Translations under genes and position numbers: made by a program
Notes under the pieces: model-generated
The model's database searches: none
Seen by the model: the letters and a program-made list of their open reading frames with translations, nothing else
Told to the model about the DNA's origin: nothing
From: Sphingobacterium olei
GTDB taxonomy: Bacteria > Bacteroidota > Bacteroidia > Sphingobacteriales > Sphingobacteriaceae
Assembly (NCBI RefSeq): GCF_005048855.1
Contig: NZ_SUME01000003.1
Location: 186,001 to 250,000 of the forward strand
Direction: 5' to 3'
DNA: 64,000 nucleotides
In this document: in pieces, positions 60,996 to 64,000 of the stretch
Layout: every line of letters starts with the position of its first letter
Numbering within the stretch: the stretch's first letter is position 1

Positions 60996-62498
60996 ATGAG
61001 AAAATATGTATGGTTGATCTTAGGGATTAGTTTTTTTGGAATTATTCAAAGTTGTAAAAAGAATCCTACTGAGAAGGAAGTAGACAGAGGCGAACTTGAT
61101 GAAAAAGAAGCCATGTTGAAGGATTCTGTTTTTTACTACACCAAGCTATTGTCTCTTTGGCAGGATTATATGCCTCCCCGTAATGTTAATGATATTGCAA
61201 ATGACGAGATTCTGAGATCTTATACGAGTAAATATGAAACAGCAGAAGACGTGTTGGATTTTTTAACCGGTTTGACACCAAATGATCCTTCTACTGGTAA
61301 GCCTATAGATCGGTTTAGTTTTTTAGACCGTCAGGGGGTCGTAAGTGATGAGATTCAGAATGCGGTAGCAACCAGTTATGGTATGTACGTTTTTTATTTG
61401 CAAACTAATGCTGCTGTTAATAACGCTGACCTTTACGTCAAGATGGTGGATGTTAATTCTCCAGCTTATCAGGCAGGAATAAGAAGAGGGGATCGTATTT
61501 TAAGCATTGACGGCAAAACAAATCTAGATTATAACACACAACAAAGCCAGGGGTTCAAAGGTGTAAATGAGGCATTGAATTCATCTTCGATGAACGTAAA
61601 ATGGGTAACCCCAAATGCAGTAACGACAGAAAAGATGATTACCAGTAGCTTGTATAACTTTAATCCGATACTAAGTGATAAGGTGTTCTCCATAGATGAG
61701 AAAAAGATTGGTTATTTGGCGTTTAGTTCATTCGTTAATATCGAAAATAAGGGCGTGTTAACAAAGATGCATAAAGATTTCGAGGATATATTTCAATCTT
61801 TTGAAGGGCAATCTATTAGTGAGTTGATTGTCGATCTCCGTTATAATGGGGGAGGTGCCGTAAATACCGCCGAGTATTTAGCGGATAAAATAGCGCCTAT
61901 TTTGGCAGATGGTGAAAAAATGTATTACTATAAAGTAAATGCAGTGCTAGAAGCATGGGAATGGACAGAGCCAGGTGAAGAATTTGGACCGGTTTATTTT
62001 GATAAAAGTGGAAGCTTAAATCTATCAAAAGTCTACTTTCTGGTTTCGAGATCTACTGCTTCAGCTAGCGAGTTGCTTATTAATTCGTTAATGCCTTATA
62101 TGGACGTTCAGGTAATAGGTACAGAAAAAACCTATGGGAAGCCAGTTGGTTTCTTCGAGGTTTTTATGGATAAAGAAGAAGAAACAGGCTTATACGCCAC
62201 CTCGTTCCAGATGTTTAATTCGAATGATTTTGGAGATTATTTCGGTGGATTATCACCCAATAAAATCACCTATGAGGATTATTTCAAAGATTTCGGTGAT
62301 CCAGAAGAGGGGCTCATCTCTGAAGCGCTATATCATATTAAGAATAATAAATATTATGCAGGAACTAGTGGAAGCTCGGCTATCGCTTCGAAAGAGAGAT
62401 TATTAAAAGATAAGAAAGTCAATATTAAGAATGTTGGCCAAAGAGCTAGTGATTACGGTATGTTTAAATTCAGGAATAAAGACTTAAAAATAAAATAG
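60996..62498 (+). CDS. S41-family carboxy-terminal processing protease, lipoprotein
   Basis: 500 residues. Lipoprotein signal with Cys at IIQSCKKN (residue 20), a helical N-terminal part (about 40-120), PDZ domain (about 135-200: SPAYQAGIRRGDRILSIDGK) and the S41 peptidase core (about 225-430). The nucleophile Ser lies in STASASELLINS, and the general-base Lys in EKTYGKPVGF. S41 proteases cleave C-terminal tails of envelope proteins. It would act at the membrane facing the periplasm. Confidence 0.94.
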   Translation: MRKYVWLILGISFFGIIQSCKKNPTEKEVDRGELDEKEAMLKDSVFYYTKLLSLWQDYMPPRNVNDIANDEILRSYTSKYETAEDVLDFLTGLTPNDPSTGKPIDRFSFLDRQGVVSDEIQNAVATSYGMYVFYLQTNAAVNNADLYVKMVDVNSPAYQAGIRRGDRILSIDGKTNLDYNTQQSQGFKGVNEALNSSSMNVKWVTPNAVTTEKMITSSLYNFNPILSDKVFSIDEKKIGYLAFSSFVNIENKGVLTKMHKDFEDIFQSFEGQSISELIVDLRYNGGGAVNTAEYLADKIAPILADGEKMYYYKVNAVLEAWEWTEPGEEFGPVYFDKSGSLNLSKVYFLVSRSTASASELLINSLMPYMDVQVIGTEKTYGKPVGFFEVFMDKEEETGLYATSFQMFNSNDFGDYFGGLSPNKITYEDYFKDFGDPEEGLISEALYHIKNNKYYAGTSGSSAIASKERLLKDKKVNIKNVGQRASDYGMFKFRNKDLKIK

Positions 62499-62506
62499 TA
62501 TCTTTG
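62499..62506 (+). promoter_or_regulatory. -7 box TATCTTTG before the second LacI-type gene
   Basis: Exact TAnnTTTG immediately after the S41 stop codon and 25 bp before the ATG at 62532. Confidence 0.45.
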
Positions 62507-62531
62507 AGATATAAACTTAAAGTAAACTTTG

Positions 62532-63542
62532 ATGACAAAGCCAAATAAGCCAGCGACGATAAAGGAAATAGCAAGAAAGCTTAAAATTTCACCTTCTACA
62601 GTCTCTCGCGCACTCAATGATCATCCAAGTATTGGGCTTGTGACTACCATGCGTGTTAAGAAAATGGCGGTAGAGTTAAATTATGAACCCAACCAGACTG
62701 CCATATTTTTTAAGCAGCGTAAGACATTTACTATTGGAGTTATCCTACCGACTTTATCCGAACCTTTCTTTTCACTAGCAATTAGTGCTATAGAGACGGT
62801 AGCTGAAGAACATAAGTATACGGTACTTCTGGGACAATCCTTAGATAATGAAGCGCGGGAACTGCAAATTATCAATTCGTTCAAGAAACACCGTGTAGAT
62901 GGAATATTGATGTCTATGGGAAAAAATACGACAGACTTAAGCTTTATTGAGATGTTAAGAGCTTCCGACATCCCAATCGTATTTTTTGATTGTGTACCCG
63001 AGTTGGATAATGTGGACAAGGTTTATAGCGATTTGTCTTCCGGTATGGAGGAAGCTATAGAGGCTTTTGTCTCTAGGGGGCATCGGCGCATTGCACTGAT
63101 CAATGGGCCAGATACGTTGCTTGCTTCTGGAGAGCGGACAGAGGCGTTCAAAAGTGCACTTAAAAAGTTCGATGTCGTGATAGATGAAAAATATATTGTC
63201 CATACGGATCTAACGGAAAAAGGAAATGAGGATGCAATGGAGCAATTATGCTCTTTGTCTGAACGACCTTCTGCAGTAGTGTCTTTTAACGATTTCGTGA
63301 CATTGGATGTTATGAAGTACGCACGTCATAGGGGGATTGTGTTAAGTCAGGATATGCATTTTATTAGCTATGCAAATTATCCGTTATGGAAATATATTGA
63401 AAATCCGCCAATAGGAAGTATTGAGCAGTATCCGGATAAACAAGGTGGTAAGGCCGCAGAAATTCTTTTCGATATTCTGACTTCGAAAGAGGAACTTGAG
63501 CCTGAAGATATCGTTTTCCCCTCTAAGTTGGTCTTAAAATAG
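62532..63542 (+). CDS. LacI-family transcriptional regulator (second)
   Basis: 336 residues from ATG 62532 (a TTG directly before it is also in frame). HTH about 10-35 (TIKEIARKLKISPSTVSRALNDHPSIG) has the classic VSRALN hinge side, unlike the first LacI gene. The hinge helix (YEPNQTAIFFKQRKTFTIGVILP) and sugar-binding-type effector domain (about 62-336) follow. No sugar-use gene is adjacent; neighbours are an S41 protease and lpdA, so the target is unknown. An 8-9 bp hairpin overlaps its stop codon. Confidence 0.93.
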   Translation: MTKPNKPATIKEIARKLKISPSTVSRALNDHPSIGLVTTMRVKKMAVELNYEPNQTAIFFKQRKTFTIGVILPTLSEPFFSLAISAIETVAEEHKYTVLLGQSLDNEARELQIINSFKKHRVDGILMSMGKNTTDLSFIEMLRASDIPIVFFDCVPELDNVDKVYSDLSSGMEEAIEAFVSRGHRRIALINGPDTLLASGERTEAFKSALKKFDVVIDEKYIVHTDLTEKGNEDAMEQLCSLSERPSAVVSFNDFVTLDVMKYARHRGIVLSQDMHFISYANYPLWKYIENPPIGSIEQYPDKQGGKAAEILFDILTSKEELEPEDIVFPSKLVLK

Positions 63543-63562
63543 AACCATCACGAATGGTTCTA
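63540..63562. repeat. Inverted repeat spanning the stop codon of the LacI-type gene
   Basis: TAGAACCAT (63540-63548) pairs perfectly with ATGGTTCTA (63554-63562), 5-nt loop. The first arm starts at the TAG stop. It lacks a T-run, so a role in mRNA stability is more likely than termination; a real terminator lies downstream. Confidence 0.5.
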
Positions 63563-63595
63563 TGTCAGTGGAGATAAAAATAAAATACTATCAAT

Positions 63596-63626
63596 AAAAG
63601 GCGCGGTTATTAAAACCACGCCTTTT
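63596..63626. terminator. Bidirectional terminator before lpdA
   Basis: Hairpin AAAAGGCGcGGTT / AACCaCGCCTTTT with one C/A mismatch, loop ATTAA-type, T-run on both sides. It separates the LacI-type gene from convergent lpdA. Confidence 0.8.
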
Positions 63627-63656
63627 ATACTTTAAAGCCGTAAATAGTATCAGCTT

Positions 63657-64000
63657 TTATAAATGGATTACTTCACCGTATGCATCTGCAGCTGCTTCCA
63701 TGATAGCTTCGCTCATTGTAGGGTGAGGATGTACCGATTTGATAATCTCATGACCTGTTGTTTCCAATTTACGGGCTACAACTACTTCAGCGATCATCTC
63801 CGTTACATTAGCTCCAATTAAGTGAGCCCCTAAAAATTCACCGTATTTCGCATCAAAAATAACCTTTACGAAACCATCTTTCGCACCAGCTGCTGAAGCT
63901 TTTCCTGAGGCAGAAAATGGAAATTTACCCACTTTGATCTCGTATCCAGCTTCACGGGCGGCTTTTTCTGTATAACCTACCGATGCAATTTCAGGAGAAC
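63657..64000 (-). CDS. lpdA: Dihydrolipoyl dehydrogenase, C-terminal part only (cut by window edge)
   Basis: About 114 residues of the C-terminal dimerisation domain are visible; the rest lies beyond 64000. Text PEIASVGYTEKAAREAGYEIKVGKFPFSASGKASA, GEFLGAHLIGANVTEMIAE and HPHPTMSEAIMEAA identifies E3 dihydrolipoamide dehydrogenase; HPHPTMSE contains the catalytic His-Glu pair. It reoxidises lipoamide in pyruvate and 2-oxoglutarate dehydrogenase complexes. The in-frame ATG at 63932 is internal. Confidence 0.95.
   Translation of the reverse strand, partial: SPEIASVGYTEKAAREAGYEIKVGKFPFSASGKASAAGAKDGFVKVIFDAKYGEFLGAHLIGANVTEMIAEVVVARKLETTGHEIIKSVHPHPTMSEAIMEAAADAYGEVIHL

Noticed and set aside
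63540-63562. Inverted repeat at the end of the second LacI gene as a terminator
   Set aside because: No T-run follows; the terminator at 63596-63626 fits better.
1-64000. Search for tRNA, rRNA, CRISPR arrays, insertion sequences, prophage or plasmid functions
   Set aside because: No cloverleaf-like gene, repeat-spacer array, transposase or integrase was recognised by eye in any gap or frame. A tRNAscan or Rfam search could still find a small RNA that I cannot see.

Overview
The window is chromosomal DNA from a member of the Bacteroidota, most likely family Sphingobacteriaceae (Sphingobacterium/Pedobacter-like). The grounds are an AT-rich sequence with Bacteroidota-type -7 boxes (TAnnTTTG) and few Shine-Dalgarno sites, an alternative complex III (Act) plus caa3-type oxidase operon, a TonB receptor with a CarboxypepD_reg domain, GH92 mannosidase, and family-specific proteins (DUF4920, DUF4834, OstA-like, DUF721). 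The genus is an inference. The window is almost entirely core genome. I see no phage, insertion sequence, CRISPR array, rRNA or tRNA gene.

Layout. 1-5.5 kb: two FKBP-type prolyl isomerase lipoproteins (the first cut by the window edge), a CBS-pair protein, and a minus-strand cluster of a small His-rich membrane protein, a TonB receptor and a thioredoxin-fold protein that looks like a metal-uptake unit. 5.6-7.8 kb: panC-panD, divergent from a degenerate half-length glycogen synthase-like protein. 7.9-12.3 kb: DUF493, a GH92 alpha-mannosidase divergent from a LacI-type regulator with a palindrome between them, and msrB. 12.7-29.4 kb: a long co-directional respiratory cluster, actABCDEF, coxB/coxA, ctaA, ctaB, two subunit III-like genes, subunit IV, a cysteine-free SCO-like gene and a DUF420 gene. 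It carries electrons from quinol to cytochrome c to oxygen and also makes heme A. 29.4-38.3 kb: a conserved hypothetical, pckA, ldcA, metG, then the minus-strand dapD-tsaC-DUF4920-folP group and an S4-domain protein. 38.4-44.4 kb: gltB-gltD. 44.8-48.2 kb: dipeptide epimerase, deoxyhypusine synthase-like protein, an unrecognised protein and rdgB. 48.3-54.6 kb: an OstA-like protein divergent from tilS, then a membrane protein, DUF4834, recF and DUF721. 54.6-64 kb: a second Sua5/YciO-type gene, asnS, an unknown lipoprotein, sucC, a lolD-like ABC ATPase with two odd partners (a pre-ATP-grasp-like protein and a HAD-like protein lacking its nucleophile), an S41 protease lipoprotein, a second LacI regulator and the C-terminal end of lpdA.

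No single spectacular new system is evident. The observations most worth a second look are: (i) a recurrent TAnnTTTG box placed exactly 4-5 nt before the start codon of at least five genes (two more with a one-base variant), which predicts leaderless mRNAs; (ii) several conserved-looking proteins that have lost hallmark catalytic residues (glycogen synthase-like half protein, SCO without any cysteine, HAD with Glu for the nucleophilic Asp); (iii) a bacterial deoxyhypusine synthase homologue with the catalytic lysine kept; (iv) an 11-bp inverted repeat whose second arm overlaps the epimerase start codon; and (v) REP-like and low-complexity word repeats between genes.
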